From Hymenoscyphus infarciens (taxonomy: Eukaryota > Ascomycota > Leotiomycetes > Helotiales > Helotiaceae): a stretch of DNA of 64,000 nucleotides. The stretch covers positions 62,001 to 126,000 of the forward strand of contig LLCB01000107.1 of NCBI GenBank assembly GCA_001414345.1, written 5' to 3'. The notes under the pieces were generated by a model. It made no database searches. It saw nothing but the letters and a program-made list of their open reading frames with translations, and was not told the DNA's origin. Below are positions 12,431-25,300 of the stretch, piece by piece (positions within the stretch are counted from its first letter, which is position 1; every line of letters begins with the position of its first letter). A program made the translations under genes and the position numbers.

Positions 12431-14012
12431 AAGCCTAACTAAGTAAGTACTTTATTTCTCTCAAAACCAAGCGGCAAACAGTGTTAATAAATTTGCTTAC
12501 GTATATACTACAATTGACAGACTGTCACTTCTTGGAATACCTACTTTACTTACGGAGTTCAAAGATAGTCTTTGTTTTCTAATATCACTGTTGCATTCTT
12601 ATGAGTGACTAGATAAGCAAGCCTTTTTGCTTTGATTTACTGTCGTGAATATTTCGCATCGCTCTGGTCTTCTATAGCATAAACGTTTTGATGGTGGCAT
12701 ATTCTAAAAGCGTGGTGCGGCCGCAGACACACCCCAAGCCTCGCAAGTTTCATAAAAGAGGCCAGCCTGGTAGGCCTTGTTGGAAGTGATAGGAGTGGCC
12801 AGCTTCGACGAGGAATCATGAAGACGCTGCTAATGCCCGAGGGTTCGCTACCCCCATGGAATTTTTTTCTAAAGATGTGGTTACATCAAAATAGTTCTCT
12901 TTATTCATCGGTTTCTTTACCTAGTCAATCTTACTCCTTTGAATTTTCATGAGCATCTAGGTAACGGCTAGATGTACTTGGAAGTTCAGCTGCTTTCTTA
13001 CTTAAATCTGAATTTGGTCCCAAGGAAGCAGCTGCAAGGAAGAATATCATAACAACATATGAAACTGCAATGATGTGTGTCTACGAATAACTTCTAGTTT
13101 GCTTATTCCTGCCTTTTCATACTATTCTTCAACTCACTATTCATCATCTCTTCAGTTGAATACATATTCAACTATAAGCTAGCATAGAATCTAGTATTCA
13201 CTTGTTCTTACTTTTTGGTCTCATATTGATCGCTATGGCTAGTTGCTTATGAAAGGCTTTTACCTTCCTTCAAACAGAAATGGCAGTTTAATATACCAGC
13301 TATTGTTTTTAGCTTTTCCCTAGTAAATTTTTCAATCTTGGCATTTGTATTGCTTCTCATAGGGATAGAAAGCTGTGCGTATGAATATTAGTACAAAAAT
13401 TAAGTACAATGTCCTACACATTGAGGCACAGTTGCTTGGAGGAAATCTTGTTCACAGTGGTAGTATAGAATTCATTATGTCATTATGTCGTTACGTTACA
13501 GGCACAGGACTAGATCTTTGACAGAAACGACGGGAGTTCACTTTAAGTGCACGTTCTCTCCTGGGCGTTTTGAACTTGTACTCAACTCCAAGCTCAACTG
13601 TAGATCTTTCAAAGTTTTACATAACTCCATTTCTTCAGCCTCATGTTGGAGATTTGTATAGAGTGCGGCTAATTTGTACTACTACCGGTATGCACGGTAT
13701 GTGGGGATTTTCTCCCCGACCACCAATGAGGAAGCTGGTGGGGCTCGCTTAATTCAATTTACCCTAAACGATCTACATACTCAATCACGGGCATATCGAC
13801 GGGCATATCGAAACCTGCCATTTTTTGCACTGTAATATATTCTGTGGGTTCTCGTCAGCTGCTTCCGTCCCAAACTGTGCTTCGAAATTGGACAGTTTTC
13901 GCTCTTTCTTTCTCTTTTGAACATTACCGTGGTTTTTGGAGGTGCGAAATTTGGGTTTTTCTCTGATCTTGTTACTCTAGAAGCCAATTATCAAGGTAGA
14001 AATAGAATAAGC
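12431..14012. other. Gene-free left half of the island between the MITE copies
   Basis: Normal composition, no long open frame and no recognised domain. Small frames (12637-12819, 13570-13752, 13781-13987) look like chance. The last few hundred bases are the likely promoter of the LPMO gene. Confidence 0.4.
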
Positions 14013-14826
14013 ATGCTTCTCCTCATTCTTTTCTTCGCGCTGGTTTCTCTCGTTGAGGGTCACGGGTTCGTCGAAAGCATACTATCAAACGGCATCTAGC
14101 AAGCAACCCTTCCAACCTTTCTCGCCCTCGTTTCTCAACTAACTTATTCCCAGCTACAAAGGTTTCAATGCAGCCCATTCAAACCAAACCTCTCAAGTCA
14201 GCTGGACAACATCTCAAAGCTTAGCTTACGACTTTATACCCTCAACATCTTTCAACACCAGCTCAATAATCTGCCACCAAAATGCAACATCAGCGCCAAC
14301 AACCATCCCCGTCCTAGCAGGAGACTCCTTGACCCTCAGCTGGGCACCCAAACCCTGGACAACTGGACATCACGGTCCCGTTCTCACATACCTCGCTTCC
14401 TGCAATGGCTCATGTTCAACCGTCTCCCCTGCCCTCTTGAGGTTCATCAAAATACAAGAATCCGGTATCCTCGCAAAAGAACCATTCCCTGCATACTATG
14501 GAAGTGATTTATTAAGGGATAACAACAGTTCCTGGACAGTCAAGATTCCTCCCTCGCTCAAAGCAGGAGAATATGTATTGCGACATGAGATATTCGCCTT
14601 ACATATTGCGGATAAATTTGGCGGTGCACAAAGCTATCCTCAATGTGTTAATCTGAACATCACGGGGAGTGGAACAAAATCACCAGAAGGAATTGCAGCA
14701 ATGGAATTTTATAGAGAAGATGATGTGGGCATTGAGATTGATATTTGGGGCTTTAATAGAACGTATGTTATTCCTGGGCCTAGAATTTGGGATGGGGCAA
14801 CGGATTCGGGTGCGGGCGAAGGGTGA
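14013..14826 (+). CDS. AA9 lytic polysaccharide monooxygenase, secreted
   Basis: Copper enzyme that oxidatively cleaves cellulose and related glucans outside the cell. Exons 14013-14098 and 14154-14826 give 252 residues. The intron has a GC donor (TA|GCAAGC) and an AG acceptor, with a CTAAC branch site at about 14139. Only this splice removes the TAG after NGI and restores the NGIYYKGFN stretch. A signal peptide of about 16 residues ends ...LVEG, so the mature protein begins with His (HGFVES), the first residue of the copper histidine brace. The second brace histidine is in TTGHHGPVLTY. The family's Q-x-Y axial site is present as GAQSYPQC, preceded by YVLRHEIFALH. It ends with YVIPGPRIWDG and has no C-terminal cellulose-binding module. 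All key residues are intact, so it is probably functional if the GC-AG intron is spliced. It sits between two inverted MITE copies. Confidence 0.88.
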
Positions 14827-15030
14827 AATTTGATGATGAAGAGGTATCTATTGAATAATTTCACTTCCAGAAGAGAGAACAAGGGGTTTCATTGAACAGA
14901 GTAACCTCGAATAATTAGTATTGCAATTGCTAATAAGCATCTTAAGTTTCTCTCTGCGTTTAAATGTTTCACTTAATCACTCTATACCTTCTTGAATATT
15001 TGAGAACAACAGGTAATTAAACGATATTTA

Positions 15031-15251
15031 AGGGCCTGTTTGGTTCGCGAATCTCTATACAGAAGTTAGATCGAATTAATTTAACTCGTAAACCTTCTTT
15101 TAAATCATAAATCCGTTTAGCAAAAAGCCTCTATTTATAAATCGAATTACTTAAATCGAGCCTTAGTACTATATTCGTGAATCTCCTATATAAAAAAGCT
15201 CGATTTGTAAATACTACTCTAGAGGTATATTTACGAATCGAACCTTTGATT
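15031..15251 (+). mobile_element. MITE-like element, copy B
   Basis: About 221 bp, an inverted copy of 12034-12261. It starts AGGGCCTGTTTGGTTCGCGA and ends in ACGAATCGAACCTTTGATT. Its head faces the LPMO gene, as does that of copy A. It lacks the small TTCGC-containing insertion next to the head seen in copy A and differs from it mainly by C/T and G/A changes. Confidence 0.7.
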
Positions 15252-16380
15252 CATTCGTATCTTATAACGCTATAGCATACATACCTCCCTCGTTTAGTAT
15301 AGCAACGCCGTGCTATTCTTAATCGTAGATATACTATAGTTGCTAGCGTAACAGCAGCTATATCAGCAGCTCTTAATAACTTCGTCAAAAGGCCTTAGTA
15401 TACTTCGAAGCTTCGTAGAGAGGTATAAGTAGCAGATAATAATAATATATATTTTCAGAAAATTCTTTTCAGCAAGCAATTCACTATACAATTACTAAAT
15501 AGCATAAGAATTCGATTTAGGAATATTGATTCGATTTATAAGCGAATGAAAAGTAGCCTATATAAACTCCTATTATAGGGCACACGTGACCTGGCGAACC
15601 TATATATATTACCTAGGTAATAGATAATACTTTTTAGTCCTTTTAGTCACGTTTCTTTTAATGCCGTTAAAGGCCGATTATACACGTGACCCCCTGCGCG
15701 CTAACAAAGCTTAAAAGACGACGTGGTTATACCGACGTTAGACGAGTTATATAGCCCTTAGGAGAGCTGGTTATAACGTTATAACCTGGCCCTCCTAAGG
15801 CTCGGGCTCGGTTAAATCGGCATGCCTGTGGTGTATTTATAAGTTACCTATATATAGACAAATTCTAGAAAAACGCTTTACTTCTAAATTCTTTATCCTC
15901 GTTATCGGAAGTTCATTCAAATAGTGTAATTCTTCTTAATAGATAAAGAAAACGTTTTTACGACGATTAAAATAAATAAAGTAAGAGAGAGAATTGAGTC
16001 TTGTTCGTAATATGATGCATTTTTTTATCGTGTTCTAGAAGTTTGGAACAATGGAATAGATTAGATAATGTACCTGGTGTATCTCATTCAAATGTTCAGT
16101 CAACTCTGAGAGATGTGTTGACGAAATCTCTATCATGAGACGAGTTTTTGGTCATCATAGGACGAATTTTGTATATCATGAGACAAAAGTTCTTCAGGTT
16201 CATAATTTTCATTCTATCAATATCACAACTCCCCCCATAGTTTTTGCTCCCATGCTTTTAGAATTAACGCCTGGGTATATCCTATCCACTAAAAGAAAAC
16301 AAATCGACAAACTGCGCCAATTTTTTGCCCAGCCAACCATGCACACACACCAAATTCCCAGCTCAAAACAAGCCAATATC
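15252..16380. repeat. AT-rich repeat remnant and intergenic DNA
   Basis: Partly RIP-like to about 15960, then normal. Two CACGTGAC words lie at about 15592 and 15686. A long palindrome is at 15756-15800. No gene is supported; the small plus-strand frame at 16135-16818 overlaps the GTPase gene on the other strand and looks like a shadow. Confidence 0.5.
15756..15800. repeat. 45-bp palindrome
   Basis: The centre GGTTATAACGTTATAACC (15769-15786) is a perfect 18-bp palindrome. It is flanked by CCTTAGGAG on the left and its near complement CTCCTAAGG on the right, so the whole 45 bp can form a cruciform with a few mismatches. Confidence 0.8.
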
Positions 16381-17641
16381 CTATGCTTCAACGGCGACCT
16401 CAGTAGAAGAAGTACCCCTCTCAGCACCCTTCCTAGCTGGAGAATCCAAATCCTCAAATTGGGTGCGGGCAATGTAACAATTCAGCTTTGCCGCATTATA
16501 CCGTTCCTCACCAGGAGGAAGTACAACCCCAAGATATGTATTGGTTGTAAACTTGATGAGGAACATGGCAAAATTAGGCATCTTGAGATCAAAAATACTG
16601 AATTGTTCCGCGCTCTTGGGCGTGCCCGTGTACCGGCTAGTGCTTTGTTTGAAATTCTTGATGATGTTGGACAGTCGTTCGTTGCGATCGTAGGTGGGGT
16701 TTTGTGCGGGGTGATCTTTGTCACTCGTGATGATTTCGCGAGAGGTCCAGCTGGAGACGACGAGGAAGGAGGTGCGTTCGAAAAGGAGGACTTCTTCTGC
16801 CATGATGAGTTTTCCTAGACTGCCGAGGTGCTTTTCAATTTGGTCGAGGTTGGGGACTAGGTCGTGGATTATTTCGGCCCAGGCTTTGTAGAGGGATTGA
16901 TCCCAGATCGAGGTTGCGAAGGGGGTGGGGTCGAAGGAATCGGATTTGGAACGGATGAGGGATACGCGGTCGTTGTAGATGTCTTCTCGTAGATTGGGGA
17001 CTACAAGATCCATTTTGTGGATTAGGATGTAGACGCTCGCGGTGGGGGAGAATTGGCTGAGTGCCCCGATTATGGATCGGTAGGTGAGGAGGTCGCGATC
17101 GAAGTCTCGGGATTCGATGTCGAAGACGTAGATTAAAACACCGACATTCGAGAAGACGTGTTGTCGTTGTTGCGAGAGGTAGTTTTCCATGAACGCATCC
17201 TGTCTGTTGGTTGTTAGCTTGGCTGGCAGGTAGGTGTACAGGGTGAGGCTGAGAATTGTAGATGGAAAAATGGACGGTAGAAAATGCCCAGAGCTCAGAT
17301 ATGAGTAGAAGGGTGTATTGCGCGACTTCGCACAATCAATCTGCGAAGCAGCTCGAGGTAGTCTACGGTATTACAAAAAGCAATACGCACCCTCCACAAT
17401 CCCAGAGATTCAATGTTAAATTGCCCAAGAACTTGACATGGCTCAGATCGACGTCAATCGTGGCCCCCAGTCTCCTCGTATCCTTTGCGATATAATTGCT
17501 GAAGATGATGCTTCTCATGGAGCTTTTTCCCGACCCTGACTTTCCCATCAACAACACTTTCTTCTTCTTTTGTTTACGCGGTTCCGCCGAGGGTGACGCG
17601 ACCGGCTCGTCTTGCACACTGAGGTTGCTGATTTGGTCCAT
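16381..17641 (-). CDS. gtr1: Rag-family GTPase, Gtr1/RagA homologue
   Basis: Small GTPase that pairs with Gtr2/RagC on the vacuole and passes the amino-acid signal to TORC1 (EGO complex). Exons on the minus strand: 17641-17391 and 17203-16381, 357 residues. The 187-bp intron joins WDCGG to QDAFMENY, restoring the conserved DxxGGQ region. The P-loop is GKSGSGKSS at residues 33-41, followed by the Rag-typical MRSIIFSNY and [11 protein letters not shown]. The guanine-specificity motif is HKMD rather than NKxD, usual for Gtr1. The C-terminal half is the roadblock-like dimerisation domain, where KNFKQS and [10 protein letters not shown] are recognisable. An in-frame ATG lies further upstream, but the one chosen gives the usual short N-terminal extension. 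Family assignment is secure. Confidence 0.92.
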
Positions 17642-18094
17642 CTTGGAGGCTGAGAGTTCGAAGGGGGAGAGAGGGGTGATCGTGATCGTGATCGTGTCGC
17701 GACACCAGAAAAGGATGCAGGTGGTGGGGGAGCTTTTGAAGGGAGAGCTTGAGTTTTGAGATATGGATTCCATTAGCGCCTGAGCGATAAGCGATCTTGG
17801 CATTCCTTATCAACATCAAAAAAGCCCCATTTTTATAAAAGGGGGCGCGGGGGCCCGGGGGGCTTATTTTCTAATTTTGACATGACAGAAAACATACATT
17901 TTTCAAAGGTCGGGAGTGGAAGAGAATTTCAAGGCACAAGGTAGAGAAGAAGTGAAACAAGTTGGATATCCTCATTCCTACTCCAGAATCACGACGTAAA
18001 TTGTTACAGTTCCTCAATCTCTGCTATTTCTATTTCTTTCTACTCCCTCACGTTTAATAGACAGTATTCCCCACCGCGTCATCCGCTTTAATAG
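17642..18094. promoter_or_regulatory. Upstream region of the Gtr1 gene
   Basis: Holds the promoter of the minus-strand GTPase gene, including a GATCGTGATCGTGATCGTG tract at about 17677-17695 and a G/C-rich run near 17842-17862. No other gene seen. Confidence 0.35.
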
Positions 18095-18245
18095 CACGAT
18101 TAGACACACTCTCTACCTATATATTTCTAATATTCTCGTCAGCTTCGCAGTTGGAGATTCCTTCTGCCTAGGTGTTTCTAATATTGTCGTCTACTTCACG
18201 ATTAGAAACACTCTCTGCCCAGGTATTTCCAATGCTGCACTGGAA
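18095..18245. repeat. 51-bp tandem repeat, about three copies
   Basis: Units begin at 18095, 18146 and 18197. Each has a (CG)ATTAGA or GTTGGAGA start, then CTCTCTRCCY and ATTTCTAATATT, diverging in the last unit. The period is divisible by three and overlaps the 5' part of a possible coding frame. Confidence 0.65.
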
Positions 18246-18291
18246 ATTCAGTCTCCGGTGCTTTGGCTACAAGTCTACTCCTGGCATCACA

Positions 18292-18691
18292 ATGGAAAAC
18301 TTACCAACTGGATGGCCCAAGCAAGCAGTAGCAAAGACCGTAAGCGCGCCAAAAATCGTGGAGAAATGCATCTTAGTGGACGGAGGGGATGCTCAGAGCT
18401 TGATATTTCGTTTGTTTGTCAGATCGAAGGCAGCAAATGGAGAGGCAGCAAGATTCCTGAGCCAAGTGCAACTCCAAGCTAATGTATATCCCAACAGCAA
18501 AGAGATGTACTTATGTGGTCCAGACTTCAGTCCAGGTAATTATCACGACATATGAAGCTTTTCACCGACTGATCAAAATTTCTCCTCTCCCCCTTCTCTA
18601 GCCCTACGGTCCAGCACAATACAACCGCTTGGCTGTCTCCCTCTTCGTAACGTCCAGCAACCCAAAAGAAGCAGAAGCCCTTGTCCAAGAC
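18292..18691 (+). pseudogene. Possible small gene or remnant, unrecognised
   Basis: An open frame from ATG at 18292 runs to a GT donor at 18536 and reads as ordinary protein (AKTVSAPKIVEKC, then LIFRLFVRSKAANGEAARF). A matching acceptor lies at 18601. After it a good-looking frame (YGPAQYNRLAVSLFVTSS) ends at a TAG around 18691, but its phase does not fit this donor. Either a splice site is wrong, the gene is frameshifted, or the second frame is chance. No family recognised; 51-bp tandem repeats lie just upstream. Confidence 0.3.
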
Positions 18692-20511
18692 GCACCTGCG
18701 TAGCCCAAGTATCGGCATCGGCATTCATACTCCATTCGTCGTCGTTCATACATATGCAGAGCAATATAAATTAATTATCTTCAGCCCGATAATATGAAAA
18801 CCTGTTAAATCATCAAATGATGTCTCTCCCCGTTGACCCCTAGCGAGTTCCTTACCGATTAGACCTTCACTGTTTCTCTTACACTTGGGGTACACAAGAA
18901 CTCCGGTTGGCTGCTTCGCTGCTGCTTCGGCATTTCCCAAATCACCTGTGCAATGTCGTATCACCACCCATTTTTTCCAATGGCCAAACCATTCTCCAGG
19001 ACTTGGAATGCTGACGGCCTTACGCCATCTACTTTTTAATGCTGTCTAGTGAGCTTCAGAGAGTCTTATTGAATGGCTTGTTTTTCCGTTATGCAACCCG
19101 TCGCGATTTGATCTCGCTTCGAAAACCAAGAAGAAGGCATTTACCAGCAGCCCTTCGTTTTCAAGGACGGCTGAACCAAATTGAAGGATTTTGAGTGTTG
19201 ATGGGCTTACGCCATTGTGGCTTATTTTCTCCGTGTTATTACCTCGCTCGGTTGACTTGTTTTCATGAATGGCTCGCTTTTTCTCAACGGTGGGAAATGT
19301 AACCCTCAATCGATCGAGTCTACTCAATTGGGTCTAAGTGAAGGTCTAATCCCTCCATAGTTTCGTCTTATCATAGCCCCTCTATCTCATCATCGAGAAT
19401 TTCATCTCATGCAGTCGTCAGAAGCAATCCCGTCACTGCCAAACAATGTTCAATACCAACGGAATAAACCCATTTTCCTTACTTTTACAAGAGTATAGGA
19501 GGGAAGGAGAGAACGCCGCTTCGTTATCCTACCTCTCATAATAACAACTTCAGGTTGGATTCACTACTTACCAACCAATTTCATATCTAAAAGGAGATCC
19601 CAAACGGTTGTCAGTTAGCAAGCAATAAAATTAGCCTGTCCATTTCGAAAGCACTAACAGTCGATACTTCAGTTGAAAGGAGCTCTCGTGAATGACAACA
19701 GGGCTGCAGCCGGGAAATTACCACCGAGAGCAAAACACCACCAACCGATTTCGAGGATGATTTAGGGCTGTTCCCGAACCCAGAACACTGAAAGAATGGA
19801 GCGAACAGTCATCCGGTGACCAGCTCAGCCCTTGGCTTGCTTATCCAAAACCCTAGTTTGTGCATTATGCAGTCATCTCTGCAATTCCATTTACGAGTGG
19901 GTGCTGCTAGTAGCGAGGTTGGCAAGATACGTGTGTAACAAGCGACAGTGATAGGGGAAAAGTGATGGTGGTGGGCTTCTGCAAATTCTAAACAATAAAC
20001 CACATGGACTCGACAATGTGTACCAGCCTCGCTCATGATGAGGATGATATCCAGTCTAAATCAGCGAAATTCAATGTGCCCTTGATAAAAGAAACCCGTA
20101 TCAAGTTTTGGTGTTTACAGCACTTCTCTTCTCAAATCTATGTTTTGCAAATCTTTGGCTGAGAGAAAGACGAACTGAATATTGCGTTCGACCACAACTG
20201 ACATATTGTACGCCTTCTTAAAGCAAACACGGTTGAAAAAAACTTAAACAGTCGAGCAAGAAAAGTGCAATCAAGTACGAAAAGCGTCGACTCCAACGCG
20301 ATATCAAGAATAACGTGTACGCGGGTGATCCACGACCGGAGTTCGATGAAGCTTGGAGGAAGTTGATAGAACGTAAGAACCACGTTTTCTGGACACAAAG
20401 TCTGGAATTTGACACCGGGAAAAGCAATAACAATCAGTGTTGCTAGTAGTATCTGGAATATCATACCACTACGATATCTCGTTGAAAATAGAGTTTAATA
20501 CATACCTTAAA
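18692..20511. other. Intergenic region, no supported gene
   Basis: Normal composition with many short open frames on both strands and no recognisable domain. Two stretches near 19010-19120 and 19180-19290 share the words CTTACGCCAT and GAATGGCT, hinting at an old duplication. Composition changes sharply to the RIP block near 20512. Confidence 0.4.
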
Positions 20512-21158
20512 GGCTTTTGCTAATAATTTAAGATTATCCCTAGATAGTGCATATAACTAACTTAATTTATAACCCGTCTTATTTACCCGATGGCCAGCGA
20601 AGCATCTAAGTATCGATTAAAATTTCAGATCGTCTTCTATAGAGAGGGTTTAAATAAAGTTAATAGTAACATATAGTAATAGTTTAAATAATAAATCGTT
20701 AACTTTCTCTAACTATTAAGCTTATTAACTGTTTATAATATTAATAGTCCTCTATAGATAGGACTGATTTATAAGTAGACGATTAAGCTATAAAATTATT
20801 TATTAGAAAAAGATTATCTAGAATTATAAGTATCTTGCTATATAATAGTTTAGTATAAGTTAGACTAGTCGTAATTATAATAGCTAGTAAAGATAGGATT
20901 ATTTAATAATAATTACTATTAAAAGATATTTAAGTATTAGGAAAGTAGATTATCTAGAGTAGTAAATCGTTCTATTACTATCTTAGGACTATTAGTATTT
21001 AAAGGACTATACTATTATTATCTTATAAAAAAGGATACTTTATAGGTCTAGATACTTTATAGGTCTAGATACTTCATAAGTCTAGAGTAGGTCTAGATAC
21101 TTAGCTAGATAAATCTTAATTAGATAGGTATTACTATTCCTTATAAATGTCTAAGTTA

Positions 21159-21250
21159 CTAACTCTACTAGTTAACTCTATTAGTTAACTCTATTAGTTA
21201 ACTTTATTAGTTAACTCTATTAGTTAACTCTATTAGTTAACTCTACTAAC
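21159..21250. repeat. 13-bp tandem repeat
   Basis: About six to seven units of gttaactctatta, with single T/C differences, inside the RIP block. A 17-bp pair (tttataggtctagatac) precedes it near 21040-21075. Confidence 0.85.
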
Positions 21251-22221
21251 TCTACTACTACTACTATAACTTTCTACCTATACCTTATATATTTAACTCT
21301 CTTACTTAAAGGTCTCCGCCTCTAGGCTATTATCTATAGAAACCCTAACTATAAATTACATTATAGTATTTCAGAGGTTTATATACTTCGTGTCTTCGTA
21401 TATATATATCCTAATCGAAGGAAAACGCGCTAACTTATTATAAATAATAAAGGCTAAAATAAAGCTAAATAAAGTTCCTAAGAAATTAAGTTAGAAGAGA
21501 GGTAATAGAGAGAGAAGAGAGATCTAATAATAGTTAAAGAGAGAAGAAAGAGTTAAACTCATAGTATATTAACCTAGCTCTCCTTAGTCGAGATACTACT
21601 TCTATACTTATAACTTAACTTAGTCGAATTAATAACTTCTATAACTATGACTTAACTTAGTTAAATTAATAACTTCTATATCTATAACTTAACTTAGTAA
21701 AGATAATAAACACTAAGAAGATAGAGTATATAGTATTAGAGATATATAAGATAGAGAGACGAGTATAAAAAGAAGATAGTAGTATTATAATTATATAATA
21801 GAAGAAGAAAGATATTAGGTAGATAGTAAAGAGAACTCTTAATATAATAAGTAAGACGAGGTATCTTAAAATAGATATAAATAAAGAGTAATAATAAAAG
21901 CTAAAGGCTACTAGAAGAGGGCTACTATAGGACATTTTTCCTCTTATAGTAATTTCTACTAAAATAAAAATAATCTATAAATTTAAGAAAAAGTAAAAGG
22001 TATTACCTTAAAGTCTAAAAAGTCTAAAAATCGATTACTAGAGAGAATTATATAATAAAAATATAATATATACAAAGTATACTAAGGTAGGTTTTAGGTA
22101 TAGAATTATAAGTATTAAGCAAAGCATAGTAAGTAGTTGAAATTAGCAACGAATAGATAGTATTTAGTATTAAGTAGTAGTAAGTAGAACTAAGAACTAG
22201 AAGTTAGTAGAATTAGATAGG

Positions 22222-22335
22222 CTATAGAATCTAGTAGCTAGAAAAACTAGAATTATAACCTATAGAATCTAATAGCTAGAAAAACTAGAATCATAACCTA
22301 TAGAATCTAGTAGTTAGAAAAACTAGAGTTATAAT
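22222..22335. repeat. 38-bp tandem repeat, three copies
   Basis: Three units built on tatagaatctagtagctag followed by an AAAAACTAGAATTATAAC-type tail. Later degenerate units extend to about 22520. Shares the words agaatcta and tagctag with the 40-bp array at 27335-27457. Confidence 0.8.
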
Positions 22336-25300
22336 CCTATAATAGCTAGCTAACTTTAAGAACTAAATCTATAGAATCTAGATATATAAGAAGCTTTAAG
22401 AATAGCTATAGACTTAGAAGACAGCTTTTATAACTTTAAGATATATACTATAGACTTAGAAGACATTTAAGAATAGCTATAGACTTAGAGAATAGCTAGT
22501 AGACTTAGAGGATATTTAAGAGGTGTTAAAGCTACGAAGCGCTTAGTTTTAATAGTAGAAGAAGATAATAAAGCTATTTTAATATTACGTTCAACGTATA
22601 TAGGTTAAGAGGTTATAGTATTATAGTATTATCGTAAGTTAATAGGTGATAGTAAGGTAGTTATAGTATAAGGTTAATAAAGTTAGTGTCTTATAGTATC
22701 TAATTATTTTCTATAAAGGTATATAAAAAAGATATAAATATAAATAAGTAACTAGTTATTATATATCTTCTATAGTCTTCTTAAGCCTTTAACTTACTAG
22801 GTCTTAAGTAAGATTATAGTTACTTTTTCTACTTAAAAAAGTTTATATAAATATTTTTACTAATTAATTTACTTAGAGTTTATCTAAAATACTTTTATAT
22901 ATATAAATAAGCTATTATTTTTTAGAACTTATATATAATCGCTCTTATAGCTCAACGGTATATATATAGGTTTTAATATAAGGCTTTTACTTTTAACTAA
23001 TTTTTTTTTTAAAGTCTTTTTAGAGTCTAGTCTTAGAACTAGATTATAAGTAGGTATTAAGTATTTACTTACTAATATTATAGTATTATATTAGCTTTAG
23101 ATTTCTTTAAGGAGGCTTTTAACTTTTTAATTATATAAAACTAATCTCCTAATTATAGTAAATTAGCTCCTTCTTCTTTATAGCCTTCGTATTTTTAGCC
23201 TTATTATTAATCTATTTAGCCTTAGAAAACGCTATATCTACTAAATTAAACTTTACTTCTTAGCCTTTCCTAACTATATATACGTTCTTATTAACTACTA
23301 CTAGTAAACCTACTACTCTCTAGTAGAAAGTAATCTAATAACGTAGGAGGTTTAGATATAGATTCTTTTCTCTTAGCTTCTTAAGATTAGTAATAAGTAG
23401 AAAGACCTAAGGCTTATTAAGTACTAGCTTATAAATAAAAACTATATTAAGATGTATATATATAATATTATAGCTTATAATTTATATAAAGTCGTCTATC
23501 TTAAAAGTAAAGTAATACTAAGATTTCCTATCTAAGACATATTAGATAAATTTCATATTATAAGATAAGAGAAACTTATAGGTTATACTAGCTTATAGTT
23601 TTCGTCTACTATAATACTCTCTTTCTAAGCTTATATATATTATCTATCTAAAAATCCCTTAGATATATTAATCTAATAAGTAGTATTAATAGACTTTAGT
23701 ATCTATTAAGATCTTAAAGGTCTTTATAATATACTAGAAGGCTAAGTTTCTTTATAGCCTCTTAGTTTATACTCTACTAGATGTTTAGATTCTTATAACC
23801 TAGATTAGTAACTATGTTTAAACTTACTTCTTCTTTAGTAAACTCTTTCTTAGCTTACTTTAATACTAGTATAAAGCTATCTATTAATATTATATATTCT
23901 AAGTAGATATAATAAAGCTAGTTTATTAAATCCTTATCTATTATAAGGAACCTATTTCCTATAACTAGATAAATTATCTACTAGAAGTTTTTAAATAATA
24001 GTAAAGTTTTCTTAATACTATAACTATTTCTAAGAGAGGCTAGTAGCTTATATAATCTATAAAACAGTTAGTACCTACCTAGCTAAGTATAAATTATATA
24101 GAAGAAAAGGCTTACCTATATTTATCCTTATATTAGAGAATCTAGATATTATTAAGCGTTATATACTTATAGAAAAGATCTATAAGATAAAGGCTTTAGT
24201 AAATATTTAAGTAGAACTTAAATTTTTTATATTCTATTACCTTTCTTACGCCTTTATTCTTTTTTAGCTTTCTTATTATATTAAGCTCCTCTACTTCCTT
24301 AAACTTAGGTACTAAGGAATCGTTTATATTATTATTATTAGACGTCTTAGCTTAAGAGCTAGTAAAAGAGTCTAATAATACTATTAACTCGCTTCTTTCT
24401 AATATCTTAGATCTTAACTTTAGCTTCTATATTATAGCTTTTAAAGTAGTATTATATATATCTTAGTATATTTTTCTAGTATTAAGAATAATATTATTTA
24501 ATAACTTATAATTCTATGCTTTAATATATAGACGAAGTATAATTAATATAGATAGTATTAACTTTATAAAGAACTTTACTATAAAATATACTACTTATTA
24601 CTTAGTAGTATAATAGTTTCTTTATATTAAGTCTAAGAAGGTAGCTTTAATATATTTAGGTTATAGCTAGTAGTAGAGTAGTATTATAGTAATAATTACT
24701 AATCTACCTACCTCTAATATATACTAGGATTTTAAGTATTTAATAGAAGATTAAAGATAGCCCTATTTCTTAGAGAATAAGAAGATATATAACTATATAG
24801 TATATAAAAGTTAGGTAGTTAGTATAAGGATAGCTTTAATAAGTAATAGCTAAGCTTACTTTACTATACTATTAAACTCTAAGTAAGCAGGGTCTACTAG
24901 CTATAACTTAATAATATTAAAGGCTAGAGTAATCTTATAGAGAGTTAATATCTTCTTAGTAAAGCTCTACTTTAAGTAGAACTTAGTATAGCTAGGTACT
25001 AATAATGTTTAGCTATATATTTAAAGCTAAAGAGTATAATAATAATACTAGCTATTTAAAATAATATTATAATCTAGATTATTATAAAATAAAACATATA
25101 TAAAACATAACTAGTAACCTATTTTAGTATTCTAACTCTTAAAGCTAAAGTTAGAGTTTTATTAAGATATATCCCTAGTATATACTAGAATAAAGGTATA
25201 TAGAGTACGCTTCTTACTATTATATTCTATCTTAATACTCTTATTAAGCTATATAAGAGTTATAATATTTAAGATTACATCTTTAAAATCACTACTATAA

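Noticed and set aside
12034..15251. Whole inverted-repeat-bounded segment as one composite DNA transposon
   Set aside because: No transposase is present and each flanking copy looks like an independent small element; reported as a finding, not as one transposon.
16135..16818. Plus-strand 227-codon frame
   Set aside because: Lies opposite the C-terminal half of the Gtr1 gene, which has clear homology; considered a shadow.
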